Part shown: in pieces, positions 39,691 to 49,826 of the stretch
How the letters are laid out: each line of letters begins with the position of its first letter
Position numbering within the stretch: position 1 is the stretch's first letter
Source: Tubiluchus corallicola
Lineage: Eukaryota > Priapulida > Priapulimorpha > Priapulimorphida > Tubiluchidae
Assembly (NCBI GenBank): GCA_030141605.1
Contig: JAQGDQ010000241.1
Span: 277,706-341,705, forward strand
DNA length: 64,000 nt
Direction of reading: 5' to 3'
Translations under genes and position numbers: made by a program
Notes under the pieces: generated by a model
The model's input: the letters and a program-made list of their open reading frames with translations, nothing else
The model's database searches: none
Told to the model about the DNA's origin: nothing

Positions 39691-40395
39691 ATTTATTCGC
39701 GACCAATATTACACAAGATTGCAGCAAAGCCTACTATAATAAGCAGCGGATGTGACTCATGTGAGATACCGCATCCGATTCATTCTCGCGACGTTTTATC
39801 AAAACAGAGACCGTGTTGTGTCTGTCTACAGGAAAATAAACCCTTGTAAATCACGCCACATATGTAAGACGTGAATTATATATGTACTTATTATTAGAAC
39901 ATTTTGCCTTAGGTTAAGTAGTACGTGCGATGTGGTAAGATGTGGTAATACACTTGAAGGAGTAATACACTTTGCTCGCTTGGATGTGGATTCATAGATA
40001 CTTTGTATTTGTTAATGTTGTTATATCATTGTAACAACAAGCACTTTGTAGATCGATTACTATGCAGAAAATAAAAATGGTACGTACGTATAATTCTCAA
40101 GACCTACCGTTATGGTATCTTTTTCGAATTTTATTCTGCAAGCTTGACGTTTACAATGCGGGCAATAGATGAAAATGATGATGAAAATTGATGGTGATGA
40201 TGATGATGATGATGGTAGTGGTGGTAGTGGCAATGATAATGCCATTTTAATAATTTGTCGGTTTTAACTGCATACCGTTCTTTTCTATATAGATCGCCAC
40301 AAATTAGGCCAATGGTCACTCAAGTTAAGAGCTCCAGCGAGAAGGTGAAGATATGAATTATTATAAATGCCCAGAGAATAAATATACGGGAAAAT

Positions 40396-40396
<1 letters not shown>

Positions 40397-40449
<53 letters not shown>

Positions 40450-40605
40450 CACTAGTAGTAGTAGTAGTTGTTCTTGTTCTTCTTCTTGTTCTTCTTCTTT
40501 TTCTTCTTGTTCTGTCCTTGTTGTTGTTGTTGTTCTTGTTCTTGCTCTTGTTTTTGTTCTTGCTGTTGCTGTTGTTGTTGTTGTTGTTGTTGTTCTTGTT
40601 GTTGC

Positions 40606-40654
<49 letters not shown>

Positions 40655-40660
40655 GCTAGT
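40397..40660. repeat. GTA then TTC/TTG trinucleotide tract
   Basis: About 17 GTA units, a short break, then about 190 bases of TTC, TTG and TGC units ending in pure (TTG)n. Long single-residue frames on both strands are artefacts. Confidence 0.95.
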
Positions 40661-40869
40661 ATGAGTGTGGATATGTCCCTCGGCAACCAAAAGAAGCGGC
40701 ACTTGGACTTGAAGGTAATTGTCTCTAGCTCAAGAGGGCGCACCTCTGAGAGAATTCTACTATTAGTACATCAAGCTTCGTTGATTGACCCATCACCCCC
40801 TTTCGTTGAAAACAACGTCAAACGTACATTCTTCATATAAAACGATGACCGAAAGAGCGTGAATCATGG

Positions 40870-40925
40870 GGTGCGATAGCTTCGTCAAGCACTGTAGAAA
40901 GTAACCAGGTTTCTGTAATACTGAA
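40870..40925 (-). pseudogene. Possible non-LTR retrotransposon endonuclease scrap
   Basis: The minus strand encodes Ile-Thr-Glu-Thr-Trp-Leu followed by an LDEAIAP-like stretch, the pattern of the apurinic-type endonuclease domain of Jockey/CR1-like elements. Only about 18 residues align before the similarity fades. It lies 3' of the reverse-transcriptase relic on the same strand, the reverse of the normal order. Confidence 0.35.
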
Positions 40926-41129
40926 AATGCAGCAGTTCCTAAAATCTTGTAGTTTGTGATATTTCTGCACTCTAAGATCGTAGAACACAATTCGAGGCAA
41001 AGCAAGTGAACATGAGTAAATCCATTTTCATAGTAGGCAACACAGTATTATAATGAAGAAAAAATGATACACAAGTTTCGTATTCATCACATTAAAGATG
41101 ACAATCAAAGCCAGTCTGGGCTTCAGTTC

Positions 41130-41505
41130 TAAGCAAATTCAAGATTTCTTTCGAACATTTGCGATGCTTCGAACATTTGAGCCAAGTTGTAAAGTGGTAC
41201 ATTGTAGTAAGTACTACACAGAGTGGTATCATCAGCATAGATATAACAAGTTTAGAAAGCACAGGATCTGGCAAGCTGCTGATTAACAGCACAATCAAAG
41301 TAGCAGCTATTGCACATCTTTGAGAAACACCAGCATTGATTTCATGACTATACAGATGAAGACTGACCTTCTTAACAACTTGCAATCTGCAATTATTGAC
41401 GTATAATGATGTAAAACACACAGAGTATCGCCACGTATGCATATGATTGAGATTTGTCAAGTAGGCTCTGTACCAGACTTTGCCAGAAGTCTTGGTGATG
41501 TTAAT
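41130..41505 (-). pseudogene. Non-LTR retrotransposon reverse-transcriptase relic
   Basis: The minus strand reads NITKTSGKVWYRAYLTNL (the DISKAFDKVW motif in decayed form), then INAGVSQ (normally GVPQGS) and LISSLPDPVLSKL (normally INDLPD). A frameshift follows at about 41245, after which the catalytic YADDTT appears in the next frame at about 41223-41240, with a QMFERNLEFA segment ending at a stop. The order and spacing are those of a Jockey/RTE-like RT domain. It is broken and non-functional. Confidence 0.75.
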
Positions 41506-41829
41506 GGCTCCTGCTCATTTAGAATTGTCTTGGCAGTAGAAAACTCCGCAACTAATATGCTCCCCTATGGGAGAGGGAGAGGTGAGAACAGCGGAAATCG
41601 AACTGCGTACCAAGGTCAGAATTGTCCATTTTACTACAGTATTATTAAAATATCCATCGTTGTTGATAGTACAGTATGCAATTTTCACAATTTTTTGTCA
41701 GCTAGGGCCTTTTTAGAATGAGTAGATTTAGAATTTAAATTATCAGAAAAAATTATCGAACCTTTTTATCTTTTTTACCAGTCTGTCCAGCTTGTCTCAG
41801 CGACACTGCACAACTGTTTTCGTCGAAGA

Positions 41830-44412
41830 ATGGGCAGTGATACGAACGAAAATAATGCAGAACCTGAACACGGAAGTACTGCACTAACACTGTTGCCTGA
41901 AGGACAAACAGAAGCAATTCGGCTGTTGTTGGATGATGGAGCAAACGTTCATCAGTGTGGCAAACATGGCTTCACTCCACTGGCGTTGGCTGCGCAAGAA
42001 GGACACGTTGAAATTGTTAAACTGTTGCTTCTTAAAGGAGCTGATATCAACGCAAGAGACAGTCACAATTTTACGCCATTGATGCGAGCAGCACGAGGTG
42101 GCCACCTAGAAATAGTTGAGACGTTGCTGCAAAACAAACAGATAGACATACACGCAAAAGACAAGTACGAATGTAATGCTCTTATGCACGCAGTTCGCGT
42201 GAACAACGTTTCTCTGGTAAAATTACTGCTTCAAAGTGGACTGAAACCTGACTGCAAAAACAGTTTTGGAAACCCGCCGCTTATTTATGCAGCGAGGCAA
42301 GGCCTCACCGAAAACGTAAGATTGCTATTAGAGCATGGTGCAGAAATCAATGTACGCAATCGTTTTGGAAATACGGCATTGATGAGGTCAGCAGCCTGGG
42401 GACGAGTTGATACTGTGCAGTTGTTGGTGAGCTGGAAAAAAGAGAAAGTAGCCATTGACGCACAAAACAACGACGGCAACACCGCTTTAATGTTTGCAGC
42501 AGGGGCGGGTCGCGTTACTACAGTCGAGTTATTACTGAAAAATGGAGCAAACAAGGAATTGCTAAACCGAAGTAAGAACACTGCACTTACGTTAGCTGTA
42601 AAAAATGGGCACATAGAGACGTTGAAGGTACTAGGTGGAGTAGAGAAACATGCTAGTACTAGTGAAAACCTGTTGTTAGCAGCTAAACGAGGACAAACTC
42701 AGATTGTAAAGTTCATGTTAGACAATGGAGTTGACGTTAATACTGCCGACAATGAAGGAAACACGTCACTCCACTTGGCAGCACGTAAAGGCATTGGATA
42801 TAAGTGTGGCCTCTTGCAACTTCTGGTAAAACGAGGCATCAACATCGAGGCTGAAAACAAAGGCCATGAAAAAGCAATTGCTATTTACACAAAAACTGTT
42901 TGTCATAGTAACTGGGTTATTAATGGAGACGTGAGACATGGCATTGGGTATCTTCTACAGGAATTATACATGACCCAAAATTGCATGTATGTTGGAAGCT
43001 TGCCAACGTGTTTTCTACCAGAAATGGTAGAAGCCATTAAGGGATGTAGGAGAAATTGTAAAATTGAAGAAATTCTAAAAATACCTGGAATTGGTGAACT
43101 TCCGCATGTGAGGGAAAATGAAATTATTTTGGAAAGTATCTTACTTGTAGCACATGAAGCTTGTAAGAAACTCAATCAACTTGATGATAAATTAGAATCA
43201 TTCCCAATTCTTGTGGGAAGCAGTTCTTGTGGGACAAAAGTTGCACAACCTGATGAGTTTGACTTCTTTATAGTCCTAAAGAAATTAAGTGACTTTATTG
43301 CAAAGATGGAATGTGATAAACCAGGGTATGTAAAAGCGAAACTTAATAATAACGGAAAGAAATTCTATTATGAGTACACTAATGACGAACATCTTTGCAA
43401 CTCAATAAGCAAGCTGTTTATTGAAAAGTTTTGTCAAGCCGTTGGAGACATTTTCAACAATATATCTGTTAACTCGCCGTTGGCCTCAACTAACTTATCC
43501 TTGCACAGCATCGTCTGGAATAAGGTGTGTATAACAATACGGTTTGACTATCGAAGAAGTGAACGCACACTTCATCCCTGTTTGATCATTTCTGTTGACT
43601 TTTCTCCAGTGTTACAATTTAACTATGGAAAAAAAATTAGGCACTTAGTCAGCAAGCCGTCAAAGGTGGCTACTAACCTAATGTGGACCACATCCACTAG
43701 CACGGAGGAATGTGAAATAATTCGCTACCTGTCAGCAAAGAAGAAGCAGGTATTGTTATTGGCAAAAGCTTTAATGAACAAGTTCTTGTACTGCTGTACT
43801 GAAAACTTTTCGTTGGAATTTGATACTGAAAAGATAGACAGATTCACTTTGATAAAGTTATCGTTCTTCAAAGAGGAGTTTGGCATCGACATTGTGAGGT
43901 TGTTTTCCATAACAAAATATCAACCTGAGCATATTATTGACAGCTATCTCATCAAAACTGCGTTTTTACGAGAAATAAACGCGTTTTGTGATGACGACGA
44001 TTGGCAAAGTGATCAAACTGTCTCACGGGTACTCAGTATGTTAGACTATATAGCAACTTGTGCCCAAACAGGCTTCATGCCACATGCTATTCTTGAAAAG
44101 GTGAACATTCTAGGAGAACACCACTACAAATTCATAGAACATGTGAATGTTTTGTACCTTATCGGACTTTGTGCCACCAGTATTGCAACTGCTATAAGAA
44201 ATAAGTCCATACCTACAAACAATGGGGTCATGACTTTAGACGAGGAAGCAGTGTTTGAATTATACAACCAAACAAAGAGCACTAGGAAAAAGGGTGTTAC
44301 CAACTATGACGAGGAAGACACAAAACTGGCATTCCAGTATTTGTGGAATTATCTTGAACAGGTAGAATTTTACATATTTCGTTTTAAACGTCATTATTGG
44401 CCCAAACATTAA
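41830..44412 (+). CDS. Ankyrin-repeat cGAS-like receptor (Mab-21 domain)
   Basis: An uninterrupted 860-codon frame. Residues 17-345 form about ten ankyrin repeats (33-residue spacing, TPL-x-LAA-x-x-GH signatures). Residues 430-855 form a Mab-21/cGAS-like nucleotidyltransferase: GSSSCGT at 463-469, DEFDFFIVL with Glu476 and Asp478, and IISVDFSP with Asp590 match the three metal-binding acidic residues of cGAS, so catalysis looks possible. The HxxxxxCC zinc ribbon of vertebrate cGAS is not seen. Known cGAS-like enzymes sense nucleic acid or other ligands and make cyclic dinucleotides that activate STING; the ligand here is unknown. The chosen ATG is the first in frame. A strong acceptor (pyrimidine tract ending ACCAG at 41781) lies 49 bases upstream and the frame stays open back to it, so a 5' exon, perhaps coding, is likely. 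A phase-0 donor at 44362 may give alternative tails. Confidence 0.85.
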   Translation: MGSDTNENNAEPEHGSTALTLLPEGQTEAIRLLLDDGANVHQCGKHGFTPLALAAQEGHVEIVKLLLLKGADINARDSHNFTPLMRAARGGHLEIVETLLQNKQIDIHAKDKYECNALMHAVRVNNVSLVKLLLQSGLKPDCKNSFGNPPLIYAARQGLTENVRLLLEHGAEINVRNRFGNTALMRSAAWGRVDTVQLLVSWKKEKVAIDAQNNDGNTALMFAAGAGRVTTVELLLKNGANKELLNRSKNTALTLAVKNGHIETLKVLGGVEKHASTSENLLLAAKRGQTQIVKFMLDNGVDVNTADNEGNTSLHLAARKGIGYKCGLLQLLVKRGINIEAENKGHEKAIAIYTKTVCHSNWVINGDVRHGIGYLLQELYMTQNCMYVGSLPTCFLPEMVEAIKGCRRNCKIEEILKIPGIGELPHVRENEIILESILLVAHEACKKLNQLDDKLESFPILVGSSSCGTKVAQPDEFDFFIVLKKLSDFIAKMECDKPGYVKAKLNNNGKKFYYEYTNDEHLCNSISKLFIEKFCQAVGDIFNNISVNSPLASTNLSLHSIVWNKVCITIRFDYRRSERTLHPCLIISVDFSPVLQFNYGKKIRHLVSKPSKVATNLMWTTSTSTEECEIIRYLSAKKKQVLLLAKALMNKFLYCCTENFSLEFDTEKIDRFTLIKLSFFKEEFGIDIVRLFSITKYQPEHIIDSYLIKTAFLREINAFCDDDDWQSDQTVSRVLSMLDYIATCAQTGFMPHAILEKVNILGEHHYKFIEHVNVLYLIGLCATSIATAIRNKSIPTNNGVMTLDEEAVFELYNQTKSTRKKGVTNYDEEDTKLAFQYLWNYLEQVEFYIFRFKRHYWPKH

Positions 44413-44519
44413 AGCGAAAAAAGAGACGAAGCAAATTGAGAGGATGAAAAAAGTGCGCGCCCGCTGTGTGTGACATTGTGTGTATGTGAGTGCGAGCGTG
44501 CTTGCGCGCATGTGCATGA

Positions 44520-44520
<1 letters not shown>

Positions 44521-44576
<56 letters not shown>
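44521..44576. repeat. TG microsatellite
   Basis: Pure (TG)28, about 110 bases after the stop codon of the ankyrin-cGLR frame, so within its probable unspliced 3' UTR. Confidence 0.95.
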
Positions 44577-44577
<1 letters not shown>

Positions 44578-44812
44578 TTTTGACGGATGTTATAGACCCT
44601 TACATAATATGTTACATAATATGCGTTACCTTGTTTTAGTGTTTTAGTGCAAATATTAAAAACATAAATGCAAATCATTGCGCTTCATTCTCTGAATGAG
44701 AAAAGGTATCACGCATCGATCTGCTGCTCGAATTCTCGGACTAGCCAATATAACCTTGAGAAAGCTAATTAGTGCAATTACTATTTAAACTCTTAAATAT
44801 TTCGTTTTCTAG

Positions 44813-44848
44813 GTTTTTCAGAAAATGCCTAAAGAACCTACTGAATAG
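44813..44848 (+). other. Candidate alternative terminal exon A
   Basis: The acceptor TTTCGTTTTCTAG precedes GTTTTTCAGAAAATGCC. In phase 0 this reads VFQKMPKEPTE then TAG. It would join to the CAG|GTAGAA donor at 44361/44362 of the ankyrin-cGLR frame and replace its last 16 residues by 11. An AATAAA at 45135-45140 lies about 290 bases downstream. The coding part is short, so the evidence is the acceptor, the phase and the resemblance to exon B. Confidence 0.4.
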
Positions 44849-45307
44849 CAGAATGTCAGTAGTACAGATCAACAGGAACTCATTCTGCAGATCCGATTCA
44901 CCATAGACGGACACGACAGGCCACAAAGTTGGAACCAGAACCTTATTAATAGAGTGAGTGAGGGGGGATCAACAGATCACTACTCATCGATCTTAGAGAC
45001 GTCAAGAAAACGTTCAATTTGTGTCAGCACTGTAAATTCTCTTAGCGCCGTCAGTACCCCGGGATCTTATCGTATTTTTTTGCATTTTTGTCTATAAGCC
45101 TACCTCACGATGACCACCTTTGACATTGGGTCTAAATAAAATAGAGTATTTGGTTATTATTGGAATCAAAAACTTCAAAAATTACAATAAATTAATGGGC
45201 TAAAGTTTATAAAAACTTCAAAAGTTTCAGAAAATAATTGACTAAAGTTTACACTCGCAGAATCGAGTTAAAAACTGTGAAATTTATATTTAAATCAATA
45301 AGTGCAG

Positions 45308-45365
<58 letters not shown>

Positions 45366-45692
45366 CGGAAGGTTCGACATACATTAAGTCATGCCACTTT
45401 ATAATATTCAATATAAGTTCAATATTTGTCAAATTGTTTGGAACAGGTGACTATTTTTCACTCTAATCATTAACCTCATTTTCTTTTATTTAACGCATAA
45501 CTGATATACCCTTGTTTAGAAAATTAGGGGCACGTAGTTTTATATGAAGAGTAATAACAGCAATAAATCAAAGCTCGCGATGCTAAATTTTTAAGCTTTT
45601 CTTTAGCCAAACCACTAACTTGTACCTTGAACGTACTTTAAAATTTACATAATGATACTTTCAACATACCAAATGTTCAATTTTTTGTACAG
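44849..45692. other. Gap between candidate terminal exons
   Basis: Contains the possible 3' UTR of exon A with AATAAA at 45135-45140, then a (GA)26 microsatellite at 45311-45362. No other gene is seen. Confidence 0.4.
45311..45362. repeat. GA microsatellite
   Basis: Pure (GA)26. Confidence 0.95.
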
Positions 45693-45746
45693 GTTTTTCT
45701 AAAAATGCCAGCAGGACGTCGAGGTAGCAGCAGTTACCGTGCATAG
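45693..45746 (+). other. Candidate alternative terminal exon B
   Basis: A strong acceptor (CAATTTTTTGTACAG) precedes GTTTTTCTAAAAATGCC. In phase 0 this reads VFLKMPAGRRGSSSYRA then TAG. The first six residues (VFLKMP) nearly repeat those of exon A (VFQKMP), while the rest differs and ends basic and Ser-rich. A third acceptor at 46329 (TTGTACAG|GTT) would give VQAR then stop. Splicing from the donor at 44362 would make the alternatives mutually exclusive. Confidence 0.4.
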
Positions 45747-46349
45747 TGCGTGAATTATTTCCTGTGATGTAGAAAGGTCGAGATGGTCAGTTCTGAGTGA
45801 TTTGAAAATAGGTGGAATGCTCTAAAAGTCTATACCTTGAAAAATAGGTAACTATGAATTAATTTGCTTTTTATAAAAATTTATAACAACAGATCTCTGA
45901 TTCTTTGCTTATTGTTAAAGGGTCTGCGTTTAGGAAACGCCACGTCTAGTCAACAAATGGATGCGTGAGCGCCATGGAACTTGAGAGCTTAATCTCCCCA
46001 ACCGCTTCAACTGCCCCTGTCTATTTACGTCTAGACGTGGCTAAGATACCTTTCCAATTTAATGCCTCATTTTAAAGGATTATCTGACCTCTCCACAAGC
46101 ATGCACATTAAGTATAGGAGTTCATTATCAGAGCAGAACTCCAGCTAATTTTCAGTGACTGAGCAGATGTGACCTTTCCAGTCTTCTTTGTTTCCAGTAT
46201 TCTCAGTACTTGTAGTAAGACGCTATGACTCCGCTGGGTAATCTCGGAATAGTACATGCTTACAGGCGTTTTGTAGCTGGTAGCTCCGTAAGACAGTCTG
46301 TGTTTTAAAACAGCTTTTATCTTGTACAGGTTCAAGCAAGATAACGATT

Positions 46350-46553
46350 ATGATGAATATGAATATACGCTCACACATTATTCTCCTCATGCTGGCTATT
46401 ACTATTTTGTGTAATTTGTATCCTATAATCCAGGCAGCGTGTGAAGATCACAGAAGCCACGTTAAAGATAGTCATGGATGTGGCGGCCTGCAACAATGGA
46501 GTTCTCAACTGTCGACTTGGGTACCCTGTTCTTATGGACCTTCACCTGTATGA
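46350..46553 (+). CDS. Putative small secreted peptide
   Basis: A 67-codon frame starts Met-Met-Asn-Met. Residues 10-29 are strongly hydrophobic and end IIQAA, a good signal peptide. The remaining 38 or so residues contain three cysteines (CEDH, GCGG, VPC) and a QQWSSQLSTW stretch. The odd cysteine count and an open +1 frame containing CNNGVLNCRLG over the second half raise the chance that the real product is spliced or frameshifted. An acceptor-like TTGTACAG lies 20 bases upstream, and an AATAAA follows at 47019. I do not recognise the family and infer no function. Confidence 0.35.
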   Translation: MMNMNIRSHIILLMLAITILCNLYPIIQAACEDHRSHVKDSHGCGGLQQWSSQLSTWVPCSYGPSPV

Positions 46554-48695
46554 GTGAACATGTCTCATGTGTGTGAACCGATGATGCAACAGACTTTCTA
46601 GAGTTGGACAAATGGACGAAATTTTCCTGACTAAGTTAGATGATAACACTTTTTATTTCCTAGTGTTATCGTGTTTTACTAAGAGATAGTCAGCTTGGAT
46701 TTAGGCTTTATAGCGCCTCAATAGCGCATGTTGTAACATTTTTGCACTAGATGGCGCTCTAAGAACTCTATGCTTGTGTCCACCCCGTTATTAGTTTGAG
46801 CATTACGACTAACTGTACTCTATGTGATAATTTATGTTAATAATAACTTACTTATCTGTTAGCTAGCCAATTCTGTAATTAGTAAATAAGATTAATTAAG
46901 AGTTTTAGTTAGAATTTCTGGTGGCAGAGCTTTTGCAAACAAAAAGTTCAACAATAGTTACGCGTTTGGATACTTTTAGACTATACTTGTGTTATGTTAT
47001 GTTATGTAATGCAAGTGAAATAAACTGTTTAAAATGAAAAAAAATTAAAATAAATTACATGTGCTTATTTACATGACTATATTCTTTTTTATTCGTACAA
47101 AAATTTTATACAGCAATGCAGTTTTAGTATAAAAAATAAATACAATAAAAATAATTTTTGTTAGTAATTAAAAAAACAAAAGATGACGAAATACATGTAG
47201 TTCTTTACTCATTCGTAAAGCTTTTCTAGCTTTTCTTCTTACATTAAAATTAAAGCACCATGCTTTATTCTTAAACCAGCTGAATCATTCATAAAATATA
47301 ATAAAATCTTTGGTATAACAAGTGATTCGGAATTTTCCCTTAAAAAATTTACTTTATGACTGTCAGTAAAAAAATTTGCTGGCATGGTGCCACAGTAATA
47401 CCAATAGAAGATTAGTAATGTCAAATTCCTTTGATAAACTAAAGGAAAAATCACAAACTAATTAAGTGGAGTCGCTAAATCATCATTATAATAGTCGATT
47501 GATTTCTTTTAACAGGGATAGCGTATTCTAGATACGTTGTAAATTAAAACATATGACAGATTTGGAGCCACGTGTAGTCCGTGTTCTAATCTGTTTTATG
47601 ATGTAAGTTCGCGAATTTAAGTTTGGAAATGGAAGAAATAAAGGTCGATTATGTTTAAAAGGGATATTAATAATGTTAACGTGTTTGCACGGAAATATTA
47701 TTGTGTAAAGAAAAGTCTGCATGGGCTTCTAAGACAGGGATTTTCAGTGATTGTATTAAAGCAGTTGCTAAATGCTTTTTGTTAATTTTGTGATGATTTG
47801 TGTGTGTGTATCCAAATGTCAATCTAAGTCGCGCAATTTTGTAGGACGTTTAACTTCACGAAATTGTTCTGTTTGCCCAAACTTTATGAACCTTACAATG
47901 CAGGAAAATTTTATATTTCTGATTAATGGAATTGATTGTGAACTTGCAAATGTAGTTTCAAATTTTGTATTATAGATTGTTCTAGAAGAAAGAAAATAAA
48001 TGCTTTATCTTGAAAAATCATATTCAACTGGTAGCGACAGCGTATTTTTGTAATTTTATTATTTTTGTAAACGTGCAATATTGTGAACTATTTAACCTCT
48101 AGTATTTTACCTGTTTCAATGTGACGATTATACTCATGTATGTGTGATGCTTTTGTGTGATGTGAGTCTCTTTAGGTACATTGTATTCATCAATAAATTT
48201 ATCATATGTATTTTTAGCATGCTTGCATCGCCGACAATTATTTAATATTTAATGTGAATATTACTTGTAATAATTGTTACGCATACTTAAAGAAATATAT
48301 AAACTAAATGACTGTTTATATACCCTTTAGGCCTACGCTCGTTTTTATGTCATATTCTATATCTAGGCCTATTTCAAGCTACGACGTAGAAGTACAGATC
48401 CATTACAGTTATTATTACAGACGCATCTATCTTAATCTATTTTTGCAGTTATAGTGCATGGGAAATGTCTGGCAATAAGTGTGTTGAATGTCAGAAAGCA
48501 AAACAAACTTGTTCTTCAAAACAGATGGTTTCTTTTTCCTAGGAGACGTTTTTACTTTTGCCTATAATATCAAGTGTAATTCGATGCAGTGAAAATAATT
48601 TTGTAAGCGATGCTTTACACGCTAGATTCTTAAATTATCCGTGAGCACGTATGTATACTTGACACAGCAAAAACAAATCTAGAAAATTTTTAAGA
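46554..48695. other. Intergenic DNA
   Basis: No gene is seen. Apart from the AATAAA at 47019 the sequence is AT-rich, with stops in every frame. Confidence 0.5.
47019..47024 (+). terminator. Polyadenylation signal
   Basis: AATAAA followed within 20 bases by an A-rich stretch. It is the first canonical signal after 45746 on the plus strand and would serve a transcript ending in exon B or the small secreted-peptide transcript. Confidence 0.4.
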
Positions 48696-49181
<486 letters not shown>

Positions 49182-49567
49182 GATGCAATACACTTCTTGG
49201 CTAGATTCTTAAATTATACGTATGAGCACGTATGTATACTTTGATTCTCTACTACTCAACTATAATAAATGTTACAACAACGATATATGTCCAACGCGCA
49301 ATATTACAAACGACACATATTGCATTAGAAATATTGCCATACTGTAAAACACAAAAATTCGTGACCTACACCAGTGTAATTTGCATCGTTCATTAAATAC
49401 TGTAATTAGAATTGCCTTGGTTTTGAATTAATCATGGATGTTTAGCATGATACCAGACCTAAATCAATTCTGGTTCTATTCTAAAAACATGTGTGTAAAA
49501 ACATGAAAAATGGCTATACAAATGTGAGCATTCATTAGAACAATCAGAATAATATTAAAATAAATGA

Positions 49568-49826
49568 AGGAAAATGGACCAAGTATATTAAAAGCAGAAG
49601 ACTTAACTGGGTGGGTTATGTTTTGAGGTTACCAGAAGATAGTTTACTTATTAAAGCTTTCCATGAATCAACTCATCAAACCAAGAGGCGGCAGGTGGAT
49701 GCATTTCATGCAAAATATCTGAATGGAACGTCTCTAATTCTGAAAGATACTTCATCTTGGAGAGTAGTTAAGGACAGAAGGGCTTGGCAGCAGAAGGTTA
49801 ACAGTGTTTTGACCTTCAACGAATGA
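49568..49826 (+). pseudogene. 3' end of a non-LTR retrotransposon ORF
   Basis: The frame reads KSRRLNWVGYVLRLPEDS, then a KRR-containing linker, SSWRVVKDRRAWQQKV and a TGA stop. This is the C-terminal pattern (LRWxGHVLRMPEDR ... DRxxWR) commonly found after the RT domain of RTE/CR1-like elements. No RT domain is attached, so it is a truncated copy. Confidence 0.65.

Larger units (their letters stand above)
38743..40869. other. Intergenic DNA with trinucleotide tracts
   Basis: No gene is supported. The region holds ATT/GTT, GAT and GTA/TTG/TTC trinucleotide tracts whose long poly-amino-acid frames are repeat artefacts, and otherwise AT-rich sequence. Confidence 0.6.

Noticed and set aside
40285-40743. 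Poly-Thr, poly-Asn and poly-Leu frames over 100 codons
   Set aside because: They come from trinucleotide repeats and have no non-repeat domain.
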